From Pseudomonas triticicola (GTDB taxonomy: Bacteria > Pseudomonadota > Gammaproteobacteria > Pseudomonadales > Pseudomonadaceae), in assembly GCF_019145375.1 (NCBI RefSeq), contig NZ_JAHSTX010000001.1, positions 1,587,001 through 1,651,000 on the forward strand: a stretch of 64,000 bases of DNA, in the 5' to 3' direction. Within the stretch, counting starts at the first letter, position 1. Each line of letters opens with the position of its first letter. Below, piece after piece: positions 45,882 to 56,500 of the stretch. The translations under genes and the position numbers were made by a program. Below the pieces are notes generated by a model. That model saw only the letters and a program-made list of their open reading frames with translations, did not search any database and was not told the DNA's origin.

Positions 45882-47000
45882 TCAAGCTTCAGCGAAGCGC
45901 TGCAATTGCATCTCCTGCAAACGGCTGAGGGTGCGGCGGAACGGGAATTCCAGATAGCCCTCGGTGTACAAGGCCTCCATCGGTACAGCCGCCTCTACGT
46001 ACAGCGGCACCTTACGGTCGTAGCATTCGTCGACCAGCGCGATAAAACGGCGCACGCCGTCATCATGCACCGACAACTGTGGCAGTTCCCGGTCGCCGGC
46101 GACCACGCGCTCAGCGCCGTCTTCGGTACCGCGCGCAATGCGTCCCTCGCGCTTCTGTGCGCTGAGGTTCGGTACTTCGCTCAACAGAATAGCCCGGTAG
46201 CGATCGCACAGGGCAATGAAGTCCATGGCGGCGAAAGGTTGTTCGCACAGATCGCTGTAGCGGCACCACAGCACGGATTCGCTGGCTTGCACCACGTTGA
46301 GTGTGCGGTGGCCCACGGCGACTGGCTCCTCGCTGACAGTCTCATCTGCAGCCAGCGATTTGAACACGGCCTCCAGTGCGCTCGGTAAATCATCCGCGCG
46401 AACAAAATAACGCTGCTCGATCGTCCCCGGATGCAAGCGATGGTCTTCGGCGCCATTCACCGCGACCACGGTCATGTGCGCCTTGATCGCCGCAATCGCC
46501 GGAGTGAAACGGTCACGGTTGAAGCCGTCGGCGTATAGATCATCGGGCGGCAGATTGGAGGTGCAGACGATCACCATGCCTTCATCGAACATCACCTGAA
46601 ACAGCCGGCCGAGAATGATCGCGTCGCCGATGTCATTGACGAACAGTTCATCGAAGCACAGCACGCGCACTTCGCCGGCCAGCTCTTTGGCCAAGGCGCG
46701 CAACGGATCGGCGATGCCACTGAGTTGGAACGAACGCTGATGCACCCAGCCCATGAAGTGATGAAAGTGTTGACGCCGCGCTGGCACCCGCAGGCTCTGA
46801 TAGAACTGATCCATCAGCCAGGTCTTGCCGCGCCCGACCGGCCCCCACAGGTACACGCCGCCGACCGAACGGGCACCAGCGTGCAAGGCTTCATGGCACT
46901 TTTGCAAGGCCCAGACCGCGTGTTCCTGGGCTTCATCCTGGATGAAACCCTTGTGGTCGACCGCGTATTGCCAGGCACTGAGGGGGGAGTCGAAAGTCAT
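45882..47000 (-). CDS. zapE: Cell division protein ZapE (AFG1-like ATPase)
   Basis: A 372-residue P-loop ATPase that associates with the FtsZ ring during late division, especially under oxygen limitation or heat in E. coli. Walker A is GPVGRGKT (53-60), Walker B VLCFDELFVND, and sensor 1 IVCTSNLPP. C-terminal residues follow the family to EMQLQRFAEA. It ends next to the DinB gene. The TCATGCGCGGG start is ATG 47000. It is a single gene with no division cluster around it. Confidence 0.95.
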   Translation of the reverse strand: MTFDSPLSAWQYAVDHKGFIQDEAQEHAVWALQKCHEALHAGARSVGGVYLWGPVGRGKTWLMDQFYQSLRVPARRQHFHHFMGWVHQRSFQLSGIADPLRALAKELAGEVRVLCFDELFVNDIGDAIILGRLFQVMFDEGMVIVCTSNLPPDDLYADGFNRDRFTPAIAAIKAHMTVVAVNGAEDHRLHPGTIEQRYFVRADDLPSALEAVFKSLAADETVSEEPVAVGHRTLNVVQASESVLWCRYSDLCEQPFAAMDFIALCDRYRAILLSEVPNLSAQKREGRIARGTEDGAERVVAGDRELPQLSVHDDGVRRFIALVDECYDRKVPLYVEAAVPMEALYTEGYLEFPFRRTLSRLQEMQLQRFAEA

Positions 47001-47058
47001 GCGCGGGAGTATGCCACGGGCGCTTGGCCATTGTTGATTAACGCGCGTGGACGATCAT

Positions 47059-47146
47059 TGTGGGAGCGAGCCTGCTCGCGAAGGCGGCTCGTCAGTGACC
47101 GAGATGCAGACTGAGCCGCCGCTTTCGCGAGCAGGCTCGCTCCCAC
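47059..47146. repeat. REP pair
   Basis: Inverted REP copies about 45 bases apart separate zapE and the NCS2 permease, which diverge here. Confidence 0.9.
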
Positions 47147-47262
47147 AGAGCCCAAAAACCTGACCTTTCAGGCAGTTATTGCTCGTTGCCCTCGCCGCCC
47201 TCTTCCGGCATTCTGCGCACCCATTTTCTGACCCGGCCCCGCCTTGCGGCGCGCACATCACC

Positions 47263-48729
47263 ATGACCGCCTCTGACAAAACCCCGCGCAACAACGACCT
47301 GATCTACGGCCTCAACGACCGTCCGCACCTGACCGCCACGGTGTTCGCCGCGCTGCAACACGTGCTGGCGAGTTTCGTCGGCATCATCACCCCGACCCTG
47401 ATCATGGGCGGCGCCCTCGGTCTGCACAGTGAAATCCCCTACCTGATCAGCATGGCGCTGTTCGTCTCCGGCCTCGGCACCTTTGTCCAGGCCAAGCGAT
47501 TCGGCCCGGTGGGTTCCGGTCTGCTGTGTCTGCAAGGCACCAGTTTTTCCTTTATCAGCGTGATTCTCAGCGCCGGCTTCATGGTCAAGGCGCGTGGCGG
47601 TGGCACTGACGAAATCCTCTCGACGATCTTCGGCGTGTGCTTCTTCGCTGCGTTCATCGAAGTGGTGCTCAGCCAGTTCATCGGCAAACTGCGCATGCTG
47701 ATCACGCCGGTGGTGACCGGCACGATCATCACGCTGATGGGCTTGTCGCTGATCAAAGTGGCGATGACCGACATCGCCGGCGGCTTCGGTGCGCCAGATC
47801 TTGGCGCGGCCAGCCATGTGTTTCTCGCGGCACTGGTGATCGGCACCATCGTTGTGCTGAACCGTGTCGACGTGCCGTTTCTGCGCCTGGGCGCGATTGT
47901 CATCGGCCTGACCCTCGGCTACGTAGTGGCATGGCTGATGGGCACGGTGGATTTCGCTTCGATGCCCGAGGTGCCGTTGGTCAGCGTGCCGGTGCCGTTC
48001 AAGTACGGTTTCAACTTCGATTGGGTGGCGTTCGTGCCGGTGGCGGTGATCTTCCTCGTGTCGCCACTGGAAGCGGCCGGTGACCTGACCGCCAACTCGA
48101 TGATCTCGCGGCAACCGGTGAAAGGCCCGCTGTACATCCGTCGCATCAAATCCGGCCTGCTCGCCGATGGCCTGAACTCGGCCATGGCGGCAGTGTTCAA
48201 CAGCATGCCGATGGTGACCTTTGCGCAAAACAATGGCGTGATCCAGTTGACTGGCGTGGCCAGCCGCTACGTGGCGTTTTTCATCGCCGGGCTGCTGGTG
48301 TTGCTCGGTTTGTTCCCGATGATCGGCGCGGTGCTGCAATTGATGCCGAAACCGGTGCTTGGTGGCGCAGAATTGGTGATGTTCGGCACTGTCGCCGTGG
48401 CCGGGATCAAGATCCTCGCCGAGGCCGGCCTGCATCGACGCAACATGCTGATCGTGGCGATTTCGCTGGGCATGGGCCTGGGTATCGCGGCGGTGCCGGA
48501 AGTCTTGCGCGAACTGCCGCAGGCGCTGCGCAACATCTTCGAATCGCCGATCACCGTCGGCGCGTTGTGCGCTATCGTGCTGAACATCTTCCTGCCCGAG
48601 GAATTCATCGAGCTGGAAGAAGACGATTTCGACCCGGAAGCTTCGATTCTGCAAGTCATGGAAAACCCCGACGTCACTGGCAAAGGTGAACCCGGCCAAG
48701 CGGCGGCTGTCGCACAGTTGAACCGCTGA
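47263..48729 (+). CDS. NCS2-family nucleobase permease (xanthine/uric acid type)
   Basis: A 488-residue, 14-segment nucleobase/proton symporter. The NAT signature QNNGVIQLTG is present at about residues 322-331, and the C-terminal cytoplasmic tail is acidic (EELEEDDFDPEAS-like). ATG 47263 opens MTASDKTPRNNDLIYGLNDRP, usual for xanthine permeases of Pseudomonas; a longer frame upstream crosses non-homologous sequence. Xanthine or uric acid is more probable than uracil from the signature, but specificity is not certain. Confidence 0.9.
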   Translation: MTASDKTPRNNDLIYGLNDRPHLTATVFAALQHVLASFVGIITPTLIMGGALGLHSEIPYLISMALFVSGLGTFVQAKRFGPVGSGLLCLQGTSFSFISVILSAGFMVKARGGGTDEILSTIFGVCFFAAFIEVVLSQFIGKLRMLITPVVTGTIITLMGLSLIKVAMTDIAGGFGAPDLGAASHVFLAALVIGTIVVLNRVDVPFLRLGAIVIGLTLGYVVAWLMGTVDFASMPEVPLVSVPVPFKYGFNFDWVAFVPVAVIFLVSPLEAAGDLTANSMISRQPVKGPLYIRRIKSGLLADGLNSAMAAVFNSMPMVTFAQNNGVIQLTGVASRYVAFFIAGLLVLLGLFPMIGAVLQLMPKPVLGGAELVMFGTVAVAGIKILAEAGLHRRNMLIVAISLGMGLGIAAVPEVLRELPQALRNIFESPITVGALCAIVLNIFLPEEFIELEEDDFDPEASILQVMENPDVTGKGEPGQAAAVAQLNR

Positions 48730-48744
48730 CGTCGCGCCTCGAAA

Positions 48745-48781
48745 AAAAGGGCTGCACCGGCAACGGTTCAGCCCTTTTTTG
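48745..48781 (+). terminator. Intrinsic terminator
   Basis: AAAAAAGGGCTG, loop, CAGCCCTTTTTT; near-perfect stem about 15 bases after the NCS2 stop. Confidence 0.9.
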
Positions 48782-48794
48782 TCGAGAGATTCTT

Positions 48795-49268
48795 ATGCGC
48801 CGCGTCCACGCCGTCATCCTGTCGCTTCTGCTGTTGTCGCTCAGTGCCTGCGCATTGTTTCCCAATCGCGACCCGGTGAACATCAATGTGGTCGGCCTCG
48901 AACCGTTGCCCAGTCAGGAACTGGAAGTACGTTTCGCGATCAAGCTGCGCGTGCAGAACCCCAATGAAACGGCGATCGATTACAACGGCATCGCCCTGGA
49001 TCTGGAGGTCAATGGTCATTCGCTGGCTTCGGGTGTGAGCGATCAGAGCGGCTCGATCCCGCGCTTCTCTGAAGCCATTGTCACAGTGCCGGTCAGCGTC
49101 TCGGCGTTCTCGGTGCTGCGCCAGACGTTGGGCCTGAGCCAGACGCAAAGCCTCGACAACCTCCCCTACGTACTGCGCGGCAAACTGGCGGGCGGGTTGT
49201 TCGGCACTATGCGCTTTACCGACAGCGGCAAGTTGAGCCTGCCCAAGGCGAGCGCGGCGACCTGGTAG
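48795..49268 (+). CDS. LEA type 2 family lipoprotein
   Basis: A 157-residue outer-membrane-type lipoprotein. Signal peptide II: MRRVHAVILSLLLLSLSAC with C19 acylated. The mature domain (VNINVVGLEPLPSQELEVRFAIKLRVQNPNETAIDYNGI) has the WHy/LEA-2 beta-sandwich pattern with its characteristic N-P-N-E. Function is unknown; homologues stabilise proteins or envelope. It follows the NCS2 terminator, so it needs its own promoter. Confidence 0.92.
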   Translation: MRRVHAVILSLLLLSLSACALFPNRDPVNINVVGLEPLPSQELEVRFAIKLRVQNPNETAIDYNGIALDLEVNGHSLASGVSDQSGSIPRFSEAIVTVPVSVSAFSVLRQTLGLSQTQSLDNLPYVLRGKLAGGLFGTMRFTDSGKLSLPKASAATW

Positions 49269-49302
49269 TCAGCGGTCTCAATCGGCAGAACAACACACAA
49301 CC

Positions 49303-49396
49303 CCTGTGGGAGCGAGCCTGCTCGCGAAGGCGGTGGTTCAGGCAACTGCGATATTCATGGTGCCTACGTCTTCGCGAGCAGGCTCGCTCTCACAGG
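49303..49396. repeat. REP pair
   Basis: Inverted REP copies about 50 bases apart lie between the LEA lipoprotein and the convergent nitrilase-family gene. Confidence 0.9.
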
Positions 49397-49415
49397 TTCT
49401 CTACAAGTTTCAAGG

Positions 49416-50342
49416 TCAGGAGTTGAACCGCACCCCCGGCTTCGCACGCTCATCAACGCTCAACTCGAAGACATCCGGCCGCGCGTAGTGGCCGACCACA
49501 TCGTAGTCATACCGCGCGCGTACCAGTTCCTCCGTGTCGATCTCCGCTGTCAGCAATCCCGCCTCGCCACGCAACGGTCCAGCCAGCACATCGCCCATGG
49601 GTCCGACGATCACGCTGCCACCGGCAATCAGCGGCCTGTCACTCGGCCAATTGGCAATCTCCACCCCCAACGCATTCGGCGAGGCCTGCACCTGACAGGC
49701 GCTGACCACAAAGCAGCGGCCTTCATGGGCGATGTGGCGCATGCTGACCTGCCACATCTCGCGCTCGTCCACGGTCGGCGCGCACCAGACCTCAACGCCC
49801 TTGGCATACATCGCCGTGCGCAGCAGCGGCATCATGTTTTCCCAGCACACCACCGCGCCAAGCTTGCCGACCTGGGTGTCGAACACCGGCAGCGTCGAGC
49901 CATCACCCTTGCCCCAGATCAGCCGCTCGGTACCGGTGGGCATGAGCTTGCGGTGTTTGCCGAGCAGCCCGGCCTGCGGATCGAAATACAGCACCGTGCA
50001 ATACAACGTGCTGCCAGCGCGCTCGATCACGCCGATCACCAGATTGGCCCCGGTGCGCGCTGACAATCCGGCCAGTGCGTCGGTTTCGGCGCCGGGCACA
50101 TCAATGGCGTTGGCAAAGTACCGCGCAAAGGCCTCACGCCCCTCGGGCAATCGATAACCCAACTGGGTGCCGAAACCCTCGCCTTTCGGGTAACCACCGA
50201 GCAAGGCTTCCGGCATCACCACCAGCGCCGCGCCGGATTCGCGAATCGCGTCTTCCCAGCTGAGAATCTGGTCGAGGGTTTCGCCTTTGCCCCCGGGCAA
50301 GGCACCAATCTGCAACGCCGCCACTATGGATTTGGCCATCAT
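49416..50342 (-). CDS. Nitrilase-family carbon-nitrogen hydrolase
   Basis: A 308-residue hydrolase. The catalytic triad is E45 ([10 protein letters not shown]), K132 ([11 protein letters not shown]) and C166 ([11 protein letters not shown]). The WENMMPL context after the cysteine is typical of true nitrilases acting on organic nitriles. ATG 50342 or the adjacent ATG 50339 can serve; GGAGTAAAC lies just upstream. A LysR regulator is divergent 81 bases away and is probably its controller. The natural nitrile is unknown. Confidence 0.9.
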   Translation of the reverse strand: MMAKSIVAALQIGALPGGKGETLDQILSWEDAIRESGAALVVMPEALLGGYPKGEGFGTQLGYRLPEGREAFARYFANAIDVPGAETDALAGLSARTGANLVIGVIERAGSTLYCTVLYFDPQAGLLGKHRKLMPTGTERLIWGKGDGSTLPVFDTQVGKLGAVVCWENMMPLLRTAMYAKGVEVWCAPTVDEREMWQVSMRHIAHEGRCFVVSACQVQASPNALGVEIANWPSDRPLIAGGSVIVGPMGDVLAGPLRGEAGLLTAEIDTEELVRARYDYDVVGHYARPDVFELSVDERAKPGVRFNS

Positions 50343-50423
50343 GTTTACTCCATCAGGTTCAGGTGTTGCTGATTCTCCAGCGTCACGCGATCATGAATAA
50401 AGCCCTACCCACTGCTGAATGAT

Positions 50424-51338
50424 ATGAGTCAAATGAATATCGCCGACATCGACCTCAACCTGCTGAAAGTCTTCGAAGCACTGCACGATGAATCCAGCGC
50501 CAGCCGCGCCGCTTTGCGCCTGGGCGTAACGCAATCGGCAGTCAGCGCGGCATTGCGCCGCTTGCGTGAGGTGTATGGCGATCAGTTGTTCGTGCGCACC
50601 GGCCGCGGTCTGGCGCCGACGCTGCAAGCCAATCAGCTGAAACCGGTGATCAGCGATGCCCTGAACAAATGCCGGCAAAGCCTGGCCATGCTTGATCCTG
50701 CGGCCAATCAATACGACGGCCGCTCGGTGGCGATCGGTCTGTCAGATGATTTTGAAATTGCCTACGGGCGCCGCTTGATCGAGCAAATCGCCCGTCTCGC
50801 GCCGAAACTGCGACTGATCTTTCGCCAGACCCATAGCCAGATCGTCGCCCGCGCGCTGATGGAGCGCAGCATCGACCTGGCGATCACTGCTGGCGGCTTT
50901 TCCGAGCGCCTGCTCAGCCGTCAGGTATTGGGGGAAGGCGGATATGCGTGCCTGGTCGACCCGAGCAGTCTCGCGCCAGGCCAGCAGCAGATCGAGTTGC
51001 AGGAGTTCGTTGAACGCGAGCACATTCTGGTGTCGTCGGGGGGCTTTATCGGCATCACCGATGAGGGATTGGCGGCAGTGGGCTTGAGCCGCCGGGTCTG
51101 CGCGTCGACTACGCATTTCGCCGCGCTGCCCTTTCTGCTCAAGGGCAGTCAGGCGGTGGCGACCATCCCGGCCCATGCCGCCGCAAGCATCGCGACGCTG
51201 AGCGGGCTGGCGCTGCTGCCCTGCCCTCTGGCTTTGCCGCGCTATCCGGTGGAACTGGGCTGGCGCACCAGCACGCAGATCGATCCGGTGCTGGTCAAGG
51301 TTCGCGAGGCGATTGCCGCCACGTTCAGCCAGGTGTGA
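50424..51338 (+). CDS. LysR-family transcriptional regulator
   Basis: A 304-residue regulator with winged helix at residues ~5-65 (IDLNLLKVFEALHDESSASRAALRLGVTQSAVSAALRRL) and a binding-protein-like effector domain. It is divergent from the nitrilase gene with an 81-base gap. The first ATG is 50424; ATG 50433 (MNIADIDLN) is also possible and matches the usual LysR beginning slightly better. Effector unknown. Confidence 0.92.
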   Translation: MSQMNIADIDLNLLKVFEALHDESSASRAALRLGVTQSAVSAALRRLREVYGDQLFVRTGRGLAPTLQANQLKPVISDALNKCRQSLAMLDPAANQYDGRSVAIGLSDDFEIAYGRRLIEQIARLAPKLRLIFRQTHSQIVARALMERSIDLAITAGGFSERLLSRQVLGEGGYACLVDPSSLAPGQQQIELQEFVEREHILVSSGGFIGITDEGLAAVGLSRRVCASTTHFAALPFLLKGSQAVATIPAHAAASIATLSGLALLPCPLALPRYPVELGWRTSTQIDPVLVKVREAIAATFSQV

Positions 51339-51344
51339 AACAGA

Positions 51345-51599
51345 TTATTTGTTCGCCGCCATCAGGCGATTGACTTCACTGCGCACCATGTTGGCGAACT
51401 CCGGCGGCGACATGCCGTCCAGCTCGGCGCGAACCCACTCGGCCCATTTGCCCTTGCGCTTGGAACGCTCCCCAAACAAGCGCGCGGCTTCGCCTTTGGC
51501 TTTGCCCAGATTGTTCTGCCAGAGTTCGAACAGACGGGATTTCTCGTCTTCCAGCGCTGCGCGCTCTGCGAGGGATTTGTCGGCCAGATTGAAACTCAT
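51345..51599 (-). CDS. Conserved hypothetical protein, 84 residues
   Basis: A small basic helical protein (MSFNLADKSLAERAALEDEK...KWAEWVRAELDGMSPPEFANMVRSEVNRLMAANK). No membrane segment. A CAGGATAAATCCCC region precedes ATG 51599. It converges with the LysR gene, with only 6 bases between stops. I recall related small proteins in many pseudomonads but no function. Confidence 0.7.
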   Translation of the reverse strand: MSFNLADKSLAERAALEDEKSRLFELWQNNLGKAKGEAARLFGERSKRKGKWAEWVRAELDGMSPPEFANMVRSEVNRLMAANK

Positions 51600-51753
51600 G
51601 GGGATTTATCCTGCTGCGTAAAATGGCGACATCTTACACGCTCGACACAAATCTCCGGTGCAGGTTTTTCCCTTGTCCGCGAATGACATGCAACTTTTCG
51701 CCTGCCGCTACACTCCATTGGTCACTGTCCATTCACCTGCAAGGAGTCACCCA

Positions 51754-52071
51754 ATGGCCCGTAAAACCGCCTCGCAAGCTGCCGAAGAGCAAATCAAGGA
51801 TCAAGCTTTCAGCGAGCTTCAGGCTCTGATCGAAGAATCGGACAAACTGCTCAAGAGCAGCGCTTCACTGGTAGGCGAAGAAGCAGAAACGCTGCGCGCA
51901 CAAATCGCCCAGAAGCTGCAGCTGGCACTGGATTCGGTGTCCAGCGTGCGCGACCGCACCAAACCCGCCGTTGAAGCCACGGAGAACTACATCGGTGGCC
52001 ATCCTTGGCAAACCGTGGCGATTTCCGCCGGTTTCGGCCTGGTAGTGGGCCTGCTGCTCGGCCGCCGCTGA
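51754..52071 (+). CDS. DUF883 (ElaB/YqjD-like) membrane-anchored protein
   Basis: A 105-residue protein. The N-terminal three-quarters are charged amphipathic helix (QLQALIEESDKLLKSS... ), and the C-terminus has GGHPWQTVAISAGFGLVVGLLLGRR, a single membrane helix with the family GxxLxxRR end. Homologues bind ribosomes and attach them to the inner membrane in stationary phase. CAAGGAGTCACCC decides ATG 51754. A terminator follows. Confidence 0.93.
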   Translation: MARKTASQAAEEQIKDQAFSELQALIEESDKLLKSSASLVGEEAETLRAQIAQKLQLALDSVSSVRDRTKPAVEATENYIGGHPWQTVAISAGFGLVVGLLLGRR

Positions 52072-52083
52072 GTCAGGCGCACA

Positions 52084-52117
52084 GAAAAAGGCGAACCTCA
52101 GGGTTCGCTTTTTTTAT
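52084..52117 (+). terminator. Intrinsic terminator
   Basis: AAAAAGGCGAACCTCAGGGTTCGCTTTTTTT: a 7-bp stem GCGAACC/GGTTCGC with T-run. Confidence 0.9.
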
Positions 52118-52149
52118 GCCCACCGCTTTGCTTTTCCATTACTGAATTC

Positions 52150-52238
52150 ACCTCGGTATCCCAAGTCGGCGTACCTTGCCCAAACCACGCGGTCAGTCCC
52201 CTCTCCCCCCGGGAGAGGGCTAGGGTGAGGGACTTTTG
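52150..52238. repeat. Single partial copy of the ~124-bp palindromic unit
   Basis: CCCAAGTCGGCGTACCTTGCC... CCCCTCTCCCCCCGGGAGAGGGCTAGGGTGAGGGA. A further dispersed copy of the array unit, here only part. Confidence 0.85.
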
Positions 52239-52272
52239 ACCTTGTCACTGCAATGTCAGAACAACAAAAGAC

Positions 52273-53301
52273 TCACTCCCCCGCCAACTCCCGCAACTGA
52301 CCCAACGTCTGTTCATCCAGCGCGATCCCTTGCGCCATCGACCGACTGCGCTGCAAATGCCGCCGATCCCCCGGCAAACGCTTGAGCCCGACTCCGTGCA
52401 TTTGCCGCACCAGTTCCTCGCTGCGCTGGGCGAAGTTCTGCCCCGCCGCTTTGCTCGGATCGATGACGATCAACAGCTGGCCGGTCCACGGAGTTTTCGC
52501 GCCGGGATGGTTGGACCAGTCAAACTCGAATGAGAAATTGCCGCCGGTCAATGCTGCCGCCAGCAACTCGACCATCATCGACAGCGCCGAGCCTTTGTGC
52601 CCGCCGAACGGCAACAAGGCGCCGCCTTCAAGAATCGCCTTGGGGTCCTGGGTCAGCTGTCCCAGGCTGTCGACCCCCATGCCGACCGGGAGTTTTTCAC
52701 CTTTGCGCGCGGCGATCTGCACATCGCCATGGGCGATGGCGCTGGTGGCAAGGTCGAACACAATCGGCGCAGCGTTGGCCCTTGGTGCGGCGAAGGCAAT
52801 CGGATTGGTGCCGAACAATGGCCGATCAGCGCCATGGGGCACCACGCAGGTCATGCTGTTGACCACGCTCAGCGCCACCAGGCCTTCGTCAGCGAATGGC
52901 TCGACATCCGGCCACAATGCAGCGAAATGATGCGAGTTGCGAATCGCCAGCACTGCGATCCCGGCATGACGCGCCTTCTCGATCAGCAGTGGTCGGGCCG
53001 CTGCCAACGCTGGCTGGGCAAAACCGTTGCCCGCATCAACCCGGACAAACCCCGGCGCGACGTCTTCAACCTGGGGCACCGCATGGCCATTGACCCAACC
53101 GCTTTTCAGCGTCGAGACATAACCGGGTATGCGAAACACACCATGACTGTGAGCGCCGTCGCGTTCGGCGTTGGCGCAGTTGGCGGCCAGCACCCGGGCG
53201 ACTTCGCTGGACGTGCCGTGGCGCAGAAAAATCGTTTCAAGCAGTTGCGTCAGTGCCTCGAGGGACACTGTGGACGAAGCATGATCGTGTGGCGCAGACA
53301 T
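52273..53301 (-). CDS. dpkA: Delta1-piperideine-2-carboxylate / pyrroline-2-carboxylate reductase DpkA
   Basis: A 342-residue NADPH-dependent reductase of the malate/L-lactate dehydrogenase-like family. It converts delta1-piperideine-2-carboxylate to L-pipecolate in D-lysine breakdown and acts on pyrroline-2-carboxylate. The sequence is very similar in memory to P. putida DpkA (DGAHSHGVFRIPGYVSTL; HNSHHFAALWPDVEPFADEG-like segment; HGDVQIAARKGEKLP). ATG 53301 (MSAPHDHASSTVS) with CTGGAGC; an upstream in-frame start is not needed. No other lysine-pathway gene is adjacent. Confidence 0.92.
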   Translation of the reverse strand: MSAPHDHASSTVSLEALTQLLETIFLRHGTSSEVARVLAANCANAERDGAHSHGVFRIPGYVSTLKSGWVNGHAVPQVEDVAPGFVRVDAGNGFAQPALAAARPLLIEKARHAGIAVLAIRNSHHFAALWPDVEPFADEGLVALSVVNSMTCVVPHGADRPLFGTNPIAFAAPRANAAPIVFDLATSAIAHGDVQIAARKGEKLPVGMGVDSLGQLTQDPKAILEGGALLPFGGHKGSALSMMVELLAAALTGGNFSFEFDWSNHPGAKTPWTGQLLIVIDPSKAAGQNFAQRSEELVRQMHGVGLKRLPGDRRHLQRSRSMAQGIALDEQTLGQLRELAGE

Positions 53302-53534
53302 CTGAAGCTCCAGAATGATTATTGGAGGGAACAACAGCGTAGGGTCGATTTTGCCCACCGATTAACCGCGCCCGAGCTGCCAGCTGTCAACCCTTCGATT
53401 GATGGGCATCGGTTGGCGCACCCTCATGCACATTTCGCTCTCGGTGCGTGCGGTAACTGTCTACCGCAAGTGCTCCAGCCTGCGCATCTACAGTTGAGTT
53501 CCAGCCCAATGGCGCCCCGTTCAGAGTTGCAATA

Positions 53535-56500
53535 ATGTCCACCCCGACTGCCCCGCTGTTGTTTCCAGTGATATTTGATTCACCCGGCCTGCATGCTGCC
53601 CTAGGTCCGGCACACGGTTTCAACAGCAAAGATCTCGACTGGCTTGCCCATGCGCAACTGGCGACGCAATCACTGCGCAACAAGCAAACCCCGCCAATGC
53701 TGGCCGAACGCATCCTGCTCAACGCCGACAAGCAACTGGCCGTACCGCTGGCAGGCAGTTTCATACTCAGCGCAGGGCCGGATGACAACGGCGTGTTTCT
53801 CTATACGCCCTACGATGGCCTGAAGAAATTCTCCGATCGGCAAGCACTGACGGACGCCCTGCAGACGCGTCTCGACAATGCCGGGGAAACTGATGATCTG
53901 CTGGCTTTCCTCTCGGTCTCGCTGCGCAAGGAACTGGTGGAAAAGCGCGGTATCACCCTGACCTTCGAAACCATCGAAGGTGATGTGTTCGAGGACCAGC
54001 AAGCGGCAATCGGCGAATCCCTGGACAGGTGCGCCCGTGACCTGCTGGACGAGCTCAAACGCCTGCCATCGCTTGCAACGTTGCTGGAAAAAATTCTCGA
54101 TGAACTGCTCGAAGCGCATTTCGGCCAGGTGCAGCAGTCACTTACTCGCGTCGGTTTCTACTCGGCGACTTCTTCGGACGTGAAACAGTGGGTCGACTCA
54201 CTGTCGCTGACTCAAGCGCTGCTGGTGTACTTTCACCGTCAGGGCTGGCCCCACGGTCAGTCCGTGGAATTTACCCATCCCGCCCGTTCTGTACGCGAAG
54301 ACGATCAGTCTGCCTGGACCCATGCGATCGAGTCCGCATCGGGAAAACTGACCATGCTGTTGTTTCGGCAGCTTGAGGTGTTTTGGAACGGCGCGTCATT
54401 CGAGGGCTCGCCCAGACGTACTTTCTTCAGCCAGACGCTACAGGATCAAGCGCGAGCGGATCTGATGATCAAGCGCGAAACGCAGATCCTCACCGCCAGC
54501 GAGTTCGACGCCCTGCACAGCCTGGTACGTGAGCCAACCGTTGCGGTACGGCGGCCAACGTTCGAAACCGTGTGCCTGAGCGAAGAGACTGCCTGTGTCG
54601 AGCTGGCCGGCTCGCTGATGATCAATCATGACAAGGCTTATCTCTATACGCCCAGCCAGGGCCTGCAGGTACTCACCAACTACGCCGACCTCAAACAGAC
54701 ACTGACCGCCAAGCTGAGGGCTGCCGGGCACGAAGATGAACTCTACGGGCTGATGAATCTGCAAGAGCGCAATCGTTACCTCGGCTTCGCTAATGCCCAG
54801 GTATCTGGCGAAAACATCGGCGGTGAGATCATGACGACGCTGTTCGAGGCGATCCTCACCAAGCAACGTCAGAACATTGAATTCGTTCTGCAACGTTTTC
54901 GCCAGAGCGCGCGCAGCACCGACGTCCATGCGCTCTTCGACAAGGCGTTGGATATCCGCTCGATGATTCATGAACGGTTGCTCAAGCTCGACGTCAATCA
55001 GCGCTGGAGCACGCGGCCGCTATTTACCAGTACGCCGCCATCGTCACTCGTGCAGGCGGACAAGGCTGCGCAGCAGGCGACTCGTCTGGGGCGAACGCTG
55101 GATAATCTGACCAGCCACTTCAAAGATCAGCCGACCGGGAACGGCGCCGAACAGCGCGCTTTTCTCGAAGGCATTCTGTGGAAACTGGCGCAGGCGTTCG
55201 AAGATGGTCTGCGTGGTGAGGCGTACATGCGCAGTCTCAGCGGCTCATGGCTGGAGGCGGAACGCAAGATCGTCGACACCGTGTTCGATTCCAGGCATCC
55301 CACACGCAGGGACCGCCAGTCACTCAATGGTTTTCGCCCCGATGCCTGGTCACTCACCCTCAATGGTGCCAAGTTCAAAGGTGCGCTGCCGCTCGCTCAC
55401 TGCGTGCTGCTGACCGAGCGCGGTGGCATGGACGTGAAACATTCAGGGCGCGCCATCCTGTGGACACCGGCCATGGGGCTGGAACTGTTCGACGATATCG
55501 ACAATGTGCAAAAGCAACTGCAACAAAGGCTGGACGACAATAACCAGAGTTACGCGCTGCTGGAAAATCTGCCAAAGGCGCAACATCGATTCGACCAGCA
55601 ATACACCTTGGGCGAGTTTCAATTGCTTGATGGCAGTGTCTCCCGAGACCGCATGCAATCGGCCATTGAGCAGTTCCTCGCTGAATGTGCAGTGCTGCGA
55701 GTGTGTATCAAGGAACCGAAGACATTGGCGACGCTTCTTGGTGAAATGAAAAATGCTGTCATCGATACCAATCTGCAACGCGCGATTGATCTTGCACGAG
55801 CCCTTTCGCGTCATCTGGACTATCCCGACTGGCTACGCATGGCCGCGGCGACGGAGCAACGCACGCAACTCGCTCTGCTGGATGAACTGCGCCACGCGTT
55901 CATCGATGGCAAGGATTTCCTCGATGACGTCCCGGCGCTGGCCACTCATATCGAGCAGAGACTCAAAACCCTGCTCGACGCGCGATTTCCAGGCAACGGG
56001 CTCAAGCCACAGGACATCCGGATCACCCCCAACCTGACACTGGCGGGCCCTGCCTGCAACCTGCTGGAGTTTGCCTTGCATCACTACAACGTCGTGCAGG
56101 GCACCGGTTTCAAAGTCGCATCGACAACAGCCACAGCATTACCAAAGGATTTTGCCCAGTCCGCGGTACGGCAATTACTGCAATCTCTTGACGTCACCAC
56201 CACCTACACGGAGAAAGTGACCGAAGCGCTGTCCGCCGACAGCGCGTCCGCACGTGCCAGCAAAAAGCGTTTTTTACGCCAATTACCCTGGCAATTGATG
56301 CAACACGCCCACTCGATGAAATTGCAACAGCAGCTCTCGGATACCGGTTATGACTACATTTGCCAGGTCCTCGACATGCCGGACGGGATAGCGCGGGCTA
56401 TGGTCGAGGGTGCTGATGCCATCGCTTGTCCACTATCGTTGATCAAGACTGCAGGCGCTGATTGCGTTGACGCGCTCGGATTGTATGTCCTCGGTCCGGG

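Noticed and set aside
47176..48699. 507-residue minus-strand frame
   Set aside because: Antisense shadow of the NCS2 permease; rich in His, Arg, Gln, typical of complementary-strand reading.
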